Assembly (NCBI GenBank): GCA_029055435.1
Contig: JAIDDH010000074.1
Location: 1-64,000 of the forward strand
Length of the DNA stretch: 64,000 nt
Origin: Acetatifactor sp.
GTDB taxonomy: Bacteria > Bacillota > Clostridia > Lachnospirales > Lachnospiraceae
Direction of reading: 5' to 3'
Under the pieces are notes generated by a model. It was not told where the DNA came from, made no database searches, and saw only the letters and a list, made by a program, of their open reading frames with translations. The position numbers were made by a program, and so were the translations under genes. Shown piece by piece: positions 1-7,690 of the stretch. How positions within the stretch are numbered: the first letter of the stretch is position 1; each line of letters opens with the position of its first letter.

Positions 1-65
1 GTGTTATAGTTAATACAATATAATTTTTACTGTATTTACAGGATTTTTTATGGGAGGGAAAAGTT

Positions 66-629
66 ATGGAAGGTACATCAGGAAAAATGTGTCCTGTCTG
101 TGGGCATGCATCGTCGGGCGATGCTCAGTTTTGCGTCAAGTGTGGAGCGAGGATTGCGGCTGCTCCATCGGGAGGGAATGCTGCCCCTGCGCCTCAAAAC
201 GCCGGCAGGAATAATAAGCTGGGAATAGGAATAGGCGTCGGAGTTACTGCTGCAGTTGCCGCTTTTGCGATAGTGGGAGTAGTGGTGCTATTGTTTATGG
301 TAAATGTCATGCAGGCATCAAATTTAAAAAAGGAATTGATGCGGGACTGGACGAGAGTGGAAGGTGAGGATGGCGCTTATATTCTCTGTATATTGGATTT
401 CACGGAGGATGAGATTGAATATCGGCTGGAGACAGGATATAGCTGGATGAACACTACGGTCGCGAACTATGATTACAAAGTGGTGAACAAGAACACAATA
501 AAAGTGTTGAGATACGGTAACAAGTGGGAGACCATTACCGTGGAATTTAATAAGGATAAAACAATGATGACGGTAAGGCCTGCGCTGACAAGCGTTGACA
601 GCGTGGAGTACTGGTTTAATCTGGATTAA
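66..629 (+). CDS. Zinc-ribbon membrane-anchored protein
   Basis: The 187-aa protein begins with a zinc-ribbon: CPVCG near residue 9 and CVKCG near residue 23 form a four-cysteine knuckle. A low-complexity Ala/Pro/Gly linker follows, then one hydrophobic segment at about residues 56-80. The remaining 105 residues are a probably extracytoplasmic domain rich in charged and aromatic residues. The ATG follows a strong GGGAGGG site 7 bases upstream. This architecture (zinc ribbon, membrane helix, small outer domain) is common in Clostridia and often annotated DUF5640-like, but I cannot assign a function. A TATAAT-like box lies near position 20; its -35 would fall at or before the window edge. Confidence 0.8.
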   Translation: MEGTSGKMCPVCGHASSGDAQFCVKCGARIAAAPSGGNAAPAPQNAGRNNKLGIGIGVGVTAAVAAFAIVGVVVLLFMVNVMQASNLKKELMRDWTRVEGEDGAYILCILDFTEDEIEYRLETGYSWMNTTVANYDYKVVNKNTIKVLRYGNKWETITVEFNKDKTMMTVRPALTSVDSVEYWFNLD

Positions 630-766
630 ATAAAACAGGAATTATTTTGTATATTACAGGTATATTTTCCCAATCTTGTCCATATACTGTTACAAATGCA
701 GTTTCACTGCGCAAAGAGCGCAGTCTGCATCCAGACAGATCTAAACATAGCAAAGGAGGCAGATAT

Positions 767-1006
767 ATGGCAAGAGGACAACGCAAGAGCATCGAGGAGA
801 AAATCGAGGCGAAGCAGGAGCTCATCGATGCGCTGCTCACGAGAGTGGAGTCGGAGAAGAGGGAACTGGCGGAGCTTCTGGAGGAGAAGCGGCGCAGAGA
901 GCTGGAGGCGGTCAGCGATATGATTGGCGATTACGGGCTGGCTCCCGAGGAAGTGGCTCAGGCGCTGCAGCAGTTCGTGGAGAGCCGAGAGGAGGCCGCA
1001 TCCTGA
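767..1006 (+). CDS. Small coiled-coil protein
   Basis: The 79-aa product begins MARGQRKSIEEKIEAK. The ORF track opens 40 codons earlier at 647, but the ATG at 767 has an AAAGGAGG site 7 bases upstream and marks the start of the charged, heptad-like region. Residues 8-50 are strongly helical with alternating Glu/Lys/Leu, predicting a coiled coil. The C-terminal third (MIGDYGLAPEEVAQAL) resembles a short helical hairpin. It ends just before a bidirectional terminator. No family was recognised. It could be a cytoplasmic scaffold or nucleoid-type small protein; that is speculation. Confidence 0.75.
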   Translation: MARGQRKSIEEKIEAKQELIDALLTRVESEKRELAELLEEKRRRELEAVSDMIGDYGLAPEEVAQALQQFVESREEAAS

Positions 1007-1017
1007 ATCCTTCAAAT

Positions 1018-1064
1018 AAAATACCCCCGCAGGAGCGATATCACGCTGCCTGCAGGGGTATTTT
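1018..1064. terminator. Bidirectional intrinsic terminator
   Basis: AAAATACCCCCGCAGG is mirrored by CCTGCAGGGGTATTTT with a 15-base loop and one mismatch. Flanking A and T runs let it serve both the small coiled-coil gene on the plus strand and the large activase gene, which ends at 1096 on the minus strand. Confidence 0.75.
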
Positions 1065-1095
1065 AATGTCTCAGGAGTCTTTTGTTGGAGCTCCA

Positions 1096-4000
1096 TTATT
1101 TCAGATTTTTCTGCGCGGTGGAGAGCATCAGTTTAATGCGGTTTAACTGGTTTACCTCGCTGGCGCCGGGGTCGTAGTCGATAGCCACGATATTAGACTC
1201 AGGATAGGTCTTTCGTAACGCCTTGATGACGCCCTTGCCCACCACATGGTTGGGCAGGCAGCCGAAGGGCTGGGTGCAGACGATATTGGGCACGCCGTCG
1301 TGGATCAGCTCCACCATCTCTCCCGTGAGGAACCATCCTTCGCCGGTCTGGTTTCCGATGGAGACAATGGGTTTTGCGAATTCCACAATCTCACGGATGG
1401 GAGTGGGCGGCGTAAAGTGTTTGCTCTTTTTGAATTCATCCGTCGCTGCGCCCCGGAGCAGATGTTCGATGGCCCAGATTCCAAGGGATGACACGCGGGC
1501 GGCTTTCTTGCTGGTGCCCAGATGCTCTGCTTTGTATATCTGATTGTAGAAGCAGTAGAGCATGAAATCTATCAGATCGGGTACCACAGCTTCTGCGCCC
1601 TCGCTCTCCAAAAGCTCTACCAGATGGTTGTTGCCCGCGGGGGAGAATTTCACCAAAATCTCTCCGACGATACCCACCCTCGGTTTCTGGATATCCAACA
1701 GCGGAATGGCGTCAAACTCCCGGATCATCTGGCGGCATAATTTATAAAATTTGGTGAGTTTAATACGCTTGGCAGATACAAAATCCTGCGCAATCTTCAG
1801 CCATTTCTGATGGACTGCCTCCACGCTTCCCGGAGTGGCCTCATAGGGTCTCATGCGGTATACGCAGCGCATGAAGATATCGCCGAACTGCGCTCCCACG
1901 GCGGCCCGAAGCAGCAGATCCGCATTCAGGTGAAAGCCGGGATTGGTCTCGATACCGGCCAGATTCAGAGAGATGACCGGAATCTGCGGCATATCCGCTT
2001 TCTCCAGAGCGCGACGGATAAAGCCCACATAGTTGGTGGCCCGGCACCCGCCGCCGGTCTGAGTCATGATGATGGCGGTTTTATTCAGATCGTATTTGCC
2101 GGAGAGCAGCGCTTCCATAATCTGCCCGACCACCAGAAGGGAAGGGTAGCAGGCGTCGTTATTTACATAGCGCAGCCCCATGTCCACGGAATGTTTATTG
2201 TCATTGTCCAGCACCTCAAAATGGTAGCCGCAGGCATTAAATGCAGGCTGCAGAACTTCAAAATGAATGGGCGACATCTGAGGACAGAGGATGGTGTAGT
2301 CCTTCCGCATCTCTTCGGTGAAGGGAACCTTCACAATGGCGGAGGAGTGAAGCTCTCTCTTTCTATTCTTCTTTTCCCGCACGGCGATGGCCGAAAGCAG
2401 GGAGCGGATGCGGATTCTGGCCGCACCCAGATTGTTTACTTCGTCAATCTTTAAGCAGGTATAAATCTTGTCGGAGCCCGAGAGGATGTCATTTACCTGA
2501 TCGGTGGTGACGGCATCCAGTCCGCAGCCGAAGGAATTGAGCTGGATCAGATCCAGATTATCCACGGTCTTCACATAGCTGGCCGCGGCGTAGAGTCTGG
2601 AGTGATACATCCACTGGTCTGACACGATGAGAGGTCTCTCGGGACATCCAAGGTGAGAGACGGAGTCCTCCGTGAGCACGGCGATATCGTAGGAGGTGAT
2701 AAGCTCCGGTATGCCGTGGTTGATCTCAGGGTCGATGTGGTAGGGGCGGCCGGCGAGAACGATTCCCCGTTTGCCGGTCTCCTTCAGGTATTGAAGGGTT
2801 TCCTCGCCCTTTTTCTGCATGTCTCTGCGCGCCTGCGCAAGTTCCTCCCAGGCCTTGCGGCATGCGGCTGCAATCTCCTTTTTGGGAATCTCGGAGAATT
2901 CTTTGGTCAGTGCGTCGGTGACGGTGTCCACATCCCGGAAGGACATAAAGGGATTGCGGAAAATGATGTCGCCGGCGGCAATCTCCTCCACATTGTTCTT
3001 GATATTCTCCGAGTAGGAGGTAACAATGGGGCAGTTGTAATGATTATTTGCCTCGTCAAACTCATTGCGCTCATAGAAGAGAGCGGGGTAGAAAATAAAT
3101 TTTACATTTTGTTTAATGAGCCAGGACACATGGCCGTGAGCCAGCTTTGCCGGGTAGCACTCGGATTCGCTGGGGATGGACTCAATGCCCAGCTCGTAGA
3201 TCTTGCGGTTGGAGCTGGGAGAGAGAACCACACGGTATCCCAGTTCCGTGAAGAAAACATGCCAGAAAGGATAGTTCTCATACATGTTCAGGACTCTGGG
3301 GATGCCTACTACGCCCCGGGGAGCTTTGTCGGCGTCCAGAGAGCTGTATGAGAAAATTCGATTCAGCTTATATTCAAATAAATTGGGCACATTGTTGGCG
3401 TTTTTCTTGCCGCCGATGCCGCGCTCGCAGCGGTTACCGGAGATATACTGGCGTCCGCCGGAAAACTTGTTGACAGTGAGACGGCAGCTATTGGTACAGC
3501 CTTTGCACTTGGCCATGCTGGTCTCAAATTGCAGGGCGCAGAGCTTTTCGTAGGAGAGCATGGTGGTCTCATATCCGTCCTCGTATTTATCTTTTGCGAT
3601 GAGGGCCGCGCCGAAAGCGCCCATGATGCCCGCGATGTCCGGACGGATGGCCTCACAGCCCGCGATTTTCTCAAAGCTTCTGAGAACCGCGTCATTGTAG
3701 AAAGTACCTCCCTGAACCACGATATTGCGGCCCAGCTCCGAGGCGTCGGACACCTTGATGACCTTGAAGAGTGCGTTCTTGATGACGGAGTAGGCCAGAC
3801 CCGCGGAGATATCCGCCACGGACGCGCCCTCCTTCTGAGCCTGTTTTACCTTGGAATTCATGAACACGGTGCAGCGGGTTCCCAGATCGATGGGATGCTC
3901 GGCAAAGAGTGCTGCCTTGGCAAAATCCTCCACGCTGTAATTCAGGGATTTGGCAAAGGTCTCGATAAAGGAGCCGCAGCCGGAGGAGCAGGCCTCGTTG

Positions 4001-5331
4001 AGCTGCACGCTGTCCACAGTCTGATTCTTGATTTTAATACACTTCATATCCTGTCCGCCGATGTCCAGGATACAGTCCACCTCCGGGTTGAAGAAGGCGG
4101 CGGCATTGTAGTGAGCCACGGTCTCCACCTCACCGTCGTCTAATAAAAAGGCGGCCTTCATCAGCGCCTCGCCATAGCCGGTGGAGCAGGAGCGCACGAT
4201 TTTGACGTCTGCGGGAAGCTTCTCATATATTTCTTTCAGGGAGCGGATGGCGGTGTTTAAGGGACTGCCGTCATTGCCCGCATAAAAGGAATAGAGGAGC
4301 TGGCCGTCCTCGCCCACCAGCGCGATTTTGGTGGTGGTAGAGCCTGCATCTATGCCCAGGAAGGCATTGCCCTTGTAGGAGGCAAGGTCTCCGGTGGCTA
4401 CATGATGTGCCCCGTGGCGCGCCTGAAAAGCCTCATAGGCGGCCTCGTCTTCAAACAGGGGCTCCATGCGTTCCACCTCAAATTCCATCTTGATATCGGA
4501 GGAGAGCTTGCCGACCATTTCCTCCATGGTATAGCATACCTCTTCCTTTGCGTTCAGGGCAGAGCCGATGGCAGCAAAGAGATGAGAGTTGTCGGTGTCG
4601 ATGATATGCTCCTCGTCCAGATTTAAAGTGCGGATGAACGCGGCCTTGAGCTGATCCAGAAAGTGCAGAGGACCGCCCAGAAAGGCCACATGACCGCGGA
4701 TGGGTTTACCGCAGGCAAGGCCCGAGATAGTCTGATTCACCACTGCCTGAAAAATGGAGGCAGCCAGGTCTTCCTTGGTCGCGCCCTCGTTGATCAGGGG
4801 CTGGATATCGGTTTTTGCAAACACGCCGCAGCGGGCGGCAATCGTATATAATGAACGGTAATTTTTGGCATATTCGTTCAGACCCGATGCATCCGTCTGA
4901 ATCAGGGAAGCCATCTGGTCGATGAAAGACCCTGTGCCGCCGGCGCAGATACCGTTCATTCGCTGTTCCACGTTTCCGCCCTCGAAATAGATAATCTTGG
5001 CGTCCTCGCCGCCCAGTTCGATGGCGACATCTGTCTTCGGAGCCAGCTCCTGCAGGGAGGCGGCCACGGCAATCACCTCCTGGGTGAAGGGAACGCCCAG
5101 ATGATTTGCCAGCGTCAGACCGCCGGAACCGGTGATCATGGGATGCAGGGAGAGATTCCCAAGCGCCTCGTAGGCCTCCTGTAAAAGGGCGGACAAAGTC
5201 TCCCGAATATTGGCGTAATGGCGCCTGTAGTCGGAAAACAAAATAGTATGCGTTTCATCTAAAATTGCGATTTTGACAGTGGTGGAACCGATGTCAATAC
5301 CGAGAGCTGCATGCTTGTTGGAATAATCCAT
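1096..5331 (-). CDS. Fused acyl-CoA dehydratase activase (BadF/HgdC family, DUF2229)
   Basis: This 1411-aa protein carries two ASKHA-fold ATPase modules of the BadF/BadG/BcrA/BcrD family in tandem, followed by a DUF2229 region and a CoA-dehydratase-like C-terminal region. The first module starts [14 protein letters not shown] and the second [14 protein letters not shown] near residue 325. Each has the cysteine pair expected to bridge a [4Fe-4S] cluster at a dimer interface: CAGGTGSF with AARCGVF, and CSSGCGSF with GTRCTVF. In characterised relatives such as HgdC, ATP hydrolysis drives electron transfer to a 2-hydroxyacyl-CoA dehydratase. Here no separate dehydratase subunits sit nearby, so the substrate is unknown. 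The ATG is preceded by AAGGAAGG and a good minus-strand promoter. It is a monocistronic gene with no visible defect. Confidence 0.9.
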   Translation of the reverse strand: MDYSNKHAALGIDIGSTTVKIAILDETHTILFSDYRRHYANIRETLSALLQEAYEALGNLSLHPMITGSGGLTLANHLGVPFTQEVIAVAASLQELAPKTDVAIELGGEDAKIIYFEGGNVEQRMNGICAGGTGSFIDQMASLIQTDASGLNEYAKNYRSLYTIAARCGVFAKTDIQPLINEGATKEDLAASIFQAVVNQTISGLACGKPIRGHVAFLGGPLHFLDQLKAAFIRTLNLDEEHIIDTDNSHLFAAIGSALNAKEEVCYTMEEMVGKLSSDIKMEFEVERMEPLFEDEAAYEAFQARHGAHHVATGDLASYKGNAFLGIDAGSTTTKIALVGEDGQLLYSFYAGNDGSPLNTAIRSLKEIYEKLPADVKIVRSCSTGYGEALMKAAFLLDDGEVETVAHYNAAAFFNPEVDCILDIGGQDMKCIKIKNQTVDSVQLNEACSSGCGSFIETFAKSLNYSVEDFAKAALFAEHPIDLGTRCTVFMNSKVKQAQKEGASVADISAGLAYSVIKNALFKVIKVSDASELGRNIVVQGGTFYNDAVLRSFEKIAGCEAIRPDIAGIMGAFGAALIAKDKYEDGYETTMLSYEKLCALQFETSMAKCKGCTNSCRLTVNKFSGGRQYISGNRCERGIGGKKNANNVPNLFEYKLNRIFSYSSLDADKAPRGVVGIPRVLNMYENYPFWHVFFTELGYRVVLSPSSNRKIYELGIESIPSESECYPAKLAHGHVSWLIKQNVKFIFYPALFYERNEFDEANNHYNCPIVTSYSENIKNNVEEIAAGDIIFRNPFMSFRDVDTVTDALTKEFSEIPKKEIAAACRKAWEELAQARRDMQKKGEETLQYLKETGKRGIVLAGRPYHIDPEINHGIPELITSYDIAVLTEDSVSHLGCPERPLIVSDQWMYHSRLYAAASYVKTVDNLDLIQLNSFGCGLDAVTTDQVNDILSGSDKIYTCLKIDEVNNLGAARIRIRSLLSAIAVREKKNRKRELHSSAIVKVPFTEEMRKDYTILCPQMSPIHFEVLQPAFNACGYHFEVLDNDNKHSVDMGLRYVNNDACYPSLLVVGQIMEALLSGKYDLNKTAIIMTQTGGGCRATNYVGFIRRALEKADMPQIPVISLNLAGIETNPGFHLNADLLLRAAVGAQFGDIFMRCVYRMRPYEATPGSVEAVHQKWLKIAQDFVSAKRIKLTKFYKLCRQMIREFDAIPLLDIQKPRVGIVGEILVKFSPAGNNHLVELLESEGAEAVVPDLIDFMLYCFYNQIYKAEHLGTSKKAARVSSLGIWAIEHLLRGAATDEFKKSKHFTPPTPIREIVEFAKPIVSIGNQTGEGWFLTGEMVELIHDGVPNIVCTQPFGCLPNHVVGKGVIKALRKTYPESNIVAIDYDPGASEVNQLNRIKLMLSTAQKNLK

Positions 5332-5374
5332 AAAAACATCCTTCCTTAAAAATATGACTCAAAAAATATGATTC

Positions 5375-5397
5375 ATAATGACATTCTCAGTCATTAT
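5375..5397. promoter_or_regulatory. Inverted repeat over -10/+1 of activase promoter
   Basis: ATAATGAC (5375-5382) and GTCATTAT (5390-5397) form perfect 8-bp arms with a 7-base spacer. They cover the -10 box and the expected transcript start of the minus-strand promoter. This is where a repressor operator would sit, although a short 5'-leader hairpin is also possible. Confidence 0.4.
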
Positions 5398-5421
5398 ACG
5401 CTAATAAATATCAAATTGCAA
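5393..5421 (-). promoter_or_regulatory. Promoter of the activase gene
   Basis: Read on the minus strand, TTGCAA (5416-5421) and TATAAT (5393-5398) are separated by 17 bases, a near-consensus vegetative promoter. It lies 62 bases upstream of the activase ATG. An 8-bp inverted repeat overlaps its -10 box. Confidence 0.75.
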
Positions 5422-5483
5422 CGAACAAAATATTAAAGAATCCGGATAGGAAGATAAAAACTTTCTAAAAAAATATTTGTCGG

Positions 5484-5512
5484 TTTACTTATGTAATGGC
5501 TCATGTTAAAAT
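5484..5512 (+). promoter_or_regulatory. Promoter of the rhomboid-like gene
   Basis: TTTACT (5484-5489) and TAAAAT (5507-5512) are spaced 17 bases apart, 52 bases ahead of the rhomboid-like ATG, and diverge from the activase promoter. Confidence 0.55.
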
Positions 5513-5564
5513 AGGAAGAATAATGGCATACTAAAAATAGAAACAACAAAGGGCGTGAAATAAT

Positions 5565-6464
5565 ATGCAGAAAAACAATGGAATCAGCAATTTTGAGCGG
5601 AAGTTCGGCAAATATGCCATTCCCAATCTATCACTTATTCTGGTAATGTGCTATGTGGCAGGTTACGTCCTCTTTCTTGTGAACCCAAACTTTATGAACT
5701 ATCTGACTCTGGATCCCTATCAGATCCTGCACGGTCAGATATGGCGCGTGTTTACATGGATTATCAGCCCGCCGTCAGATTTGAGCGTATTTACGCTGGT
5801 TATGTTGTTTTTTTATTACAGCATCGGCACCAGTCTGGAGCGCACATGGGGGACCTACCGTTATAATGTCTATATCTTCGGCGGCATGTTGATTACCGTG
5901 ATTGCCAGCTTCTTGTGCATGGGTGTGTGTTATCTTTTGTTTGGAGCATGGCTCGAGATGCAGGGAGCGGTATCTTTCTTTTCTTTCGGTGCATGGATGT
6001 TCAGCACCTATTACATCAATATGTCCATTTTTCTGGCTTATGCCGTCACTTATCCCGAACATCAGGTGCTTCTGATGTTTGTGATTCCCGTGAAGGTAAA
6101 GTGGCTGGGCATTATCTATGGCGTGATGCTGGTGATAGGTATGGTACAGAGTTTTATGGCGGGGCTTTCGTATCATCCGGCCTATTGGTTCGGCGTGGTT
6201 GCTATAGGCGCATCTCTGATTAATTTCCTGATTTTCTGGATTCAGAGCCGCAGACTGTCCTATTTAAATCCCAGGCAGATCAAGCGCAAGGTTCATTTTC
6301 AGCATCAGGTGAGGGAGGGCGTGAGGCAGTCCGGGCATAAATGCTGTATCTGCGGCAGGACGGAGCAGGATGACCCGGCGCTTGAGTTCCGCTATTGTTC
6401 AAAATGCGCGGGCAATCATGAGTATTGTCAGCAACATTTGTTTACACACGAACATAAAGTCTGA
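5565..6464 (+). CDS. Rhomboid-like membrane protein with C-terminal zinc site (probably inactive)
   Basis: The 299-aa protein has about six hydrophobic segments between residues 20 and 230 and a rhomboid-family signature after the first helix (LHGQIWRVFTW). The later ER-TWG element in loop 1 also fits the family. However, the GxSG catalytic-serine motif is not visible: the corresponding helix reads AVSFFSFGAWMF. I therefore expect a protease-dead pseudo-rhomboid. The last 50 residues form a cytoplasmic cysteine/histidine cluster (CCICG, CSKC, then HEYC and HLFTHEH), likely a zinc-binding domain. The start is supported by a GGGCGTG site and an upstream promoter. Possible roles are membrane-protein binding or quality control, by analogy only. 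Confidence 0.8.
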   Translation: MQKNNGISNFERKFGKYAIPNLSLILVMCYVAGYVLFLVNPNFMNYLTLDPYQILHGQIWRVFTWIISPPSDLSVFTLVMLFFYYSIGTSLERTWGTYRYNVYIFGGMLITVIASFLCMGVCYLLFGAWLEMQGAVSFFSFGAWMFSTYYINMSIFLAYAVTYPEHQVLLMFVIPVKVKWLGIIYGVMLVIGMVQSFMAGLSYHPAYWFGVVAIGASLINFLIFWIQSRRLSYLNPRQIKRKVHFQHQVREGVRQSGHKCCICGRTEQDDPALEFRYCSKCAGNHEYCQQHLFTHEHKV

Positions 6465-6509
6465 AAATTGCCTGATATATCTTATGAAGTCTTATGAAGG
6501 GAGAGGGGC

Positions 6510-7259
6510 ATGGAGCGGGAGATTTTATTTGCGCAGACTCTGGAGCGTGTCCGCAGGCTGGCCGGAGAGCAGGGAAATTGTGTCAGCGAGGAGCAGGTGA
6601 AGGAGGCGTTTTCGGAGCTTAGCCTGAGCGAAGAGCAGTTGCAGCTGGTATATGATTATCTGATTCAGCACAAGGTGGGGATCGGGCAGCCGGTGGCTCC
6701 GGAGGACTATCTCACGGAGGAGGAGCGGGACTATCTCCAGGATTATCTGGATGAGCTTGCAGCGCTCCCTGTATACACCCCGGGGCAGATCGAGGCTTAC
6801 ACGATCTCGGCTATGGCGGGGGATGTGCAGGCCCAGAAAAAGCTCACGGAGGTCTATCTGAAGGATGTGGCGGAGATTGCGAAGCTCTACGCCGGACAGG
6901 GTGTGCTTCTGGAGGATTTGATCGGTGAGGGCAATGTGGCGCTGGCTTTCGGTGTGGGAATGCTCGGCAGTCTGGAGCGGCCCGAGGAGGCGCAGGGGAT
7001 GTTAGCCCGGATGATGATGGACGCCATGGAAGAGCATATCGCGGAGAATGCGGCGAGCCAAAAGGCTGACAGGAAGGCTGCGGAACATGTGAACAAGGTG
7101 GCGGATTCAGCCCGGGTCATGGCGGAGGAGCTTCGCCGGAAGGTGACGGTGGAGGAGCTTGCGCAGGAGACAGGCATGAGCGAGAAGCGCATCCGGGAGG
7201 CCATGCGCATGTCGGGATTTCAGATTGAGGATTTGACGGATGAACCAGACAATTTATGA
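6510..7259 (+). CDS. Divergent sigma-70-like protein
   Basis: The 249-aa protein resembles primary sigma factors in layout but is divergent. The N-terminal 70 residues look like region 1.1. Residues 75-150 contain the region 1.2/2 type helices (LTEVYLKDVAEIAKLY, then LEDLIGEGNVAL, like the sigma region 2 core). Residues 205-240 contain a region-3-like helix-turn-helix (VTVEELAQETGMSEKRIREAM). A clear region 4 for -35 recognition is absent. It may be a sigma-like regulator or accessory factor rather than a full sigma. The ATG follows a GAAGGGAGAGG site. It overlaps the next gene by 20 bases, implying translational coupling. Confidence 0.75.
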   Translation: MEREILFAQTLERVRRLAGEQGNCVSEEQVKEAFSELSLSEEQLQLVYDYLIQHKVGIGQPVAPEDYLTEEERDYLQDYLDELAALPVYTPGQIEAYTISAMAGDVQAQKKLTEVYLKDVAEIAKLYAGQGVLLEDLIGEGNVALAFGVGMLGSLERPEEAQGMLARMMMDAMEEHIAENAASQKADRKAAEHVNKVADSARVMAEELRRKVTVEELAQETGMSEKRIREAMRMSGFQIEDLTDEPDNL

Positions 7260-7659
7260 GGATTATAAATACTGTATGCAGGATGTGTCCAGCCTGTATA
7301 TCGGCAGCAAATATACTTTTTCAGAGCTTCTGGCGGAGGAGACGGTTCCGTTTAAATTCCAGCTTTTAGTGGAACGCTATATTCTGCCGGAGGCGGACCC
7401 GGAGGACACTCTGGAGTCCCATCTGTATTATCTGGAGGGGAAAAGTTTTTTGGTAAAGATTTACAGGCAGCTGAAAGCCCGGGTGAAGGTGAATCTCATA
7501 CAGACGAAAAAGGGACTTGGAGGCAGGGAAAAGAAGGCGTACACCACGAAGCTTCTGCCGGTGGAACAGCTGGTGAAGCTGTCTGTGGAGGAGAAGGAGC
7601 AGATGGGGCTGGTGGTGCAGGAGCTTGTGCTGAGCAAGCTGGCGCTGATGGGATTTTGA
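7240..7659 (+). CDS. Conserved hypothetical protein coupled to the sigma-like gene
   Basis: This 139-aa soluble protein begins MNQTIYEDYKYCMQD and has no recognisable catalytic motif. Its start lies 20 bases inside the sigma-like gene and the reading frame differs, so expression is probably coupled. The sequence is mixed alpha/beta with a basic central segment (QLKARVKVNLIQTKKGLGG) and a helical end. Tight coupling with a sigma-like partner suggests a functional pair, for example a binding partner or anti-factor, but that is inference. Confidence 0.7.
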   Translation: MNQTIYEDYKYCMQDVSSLYIGSKYTFSELLAEETVPFKFQLLVERYILPEADPEDTLESHLYYLEGKSFLVKIYRQLKARVKVNLIQTKKGLGGREKKAYTTKLLPVEQLVKLSVEEKEQMGLVVQELVLSKLALMGF

Positions 7660-7690
7660 GAACGAGGATGCAGGAGGGATAGATATCAAT

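Noticed and set aside
704-1096. Minus-strand ORF of 130 codons opposite the small coiled-coil gene
   Set aside because: It runs antisense to a gene with a strong ribosome site and through the terminator; the protein looks like reversed coiled-coil codons and has no start signal.
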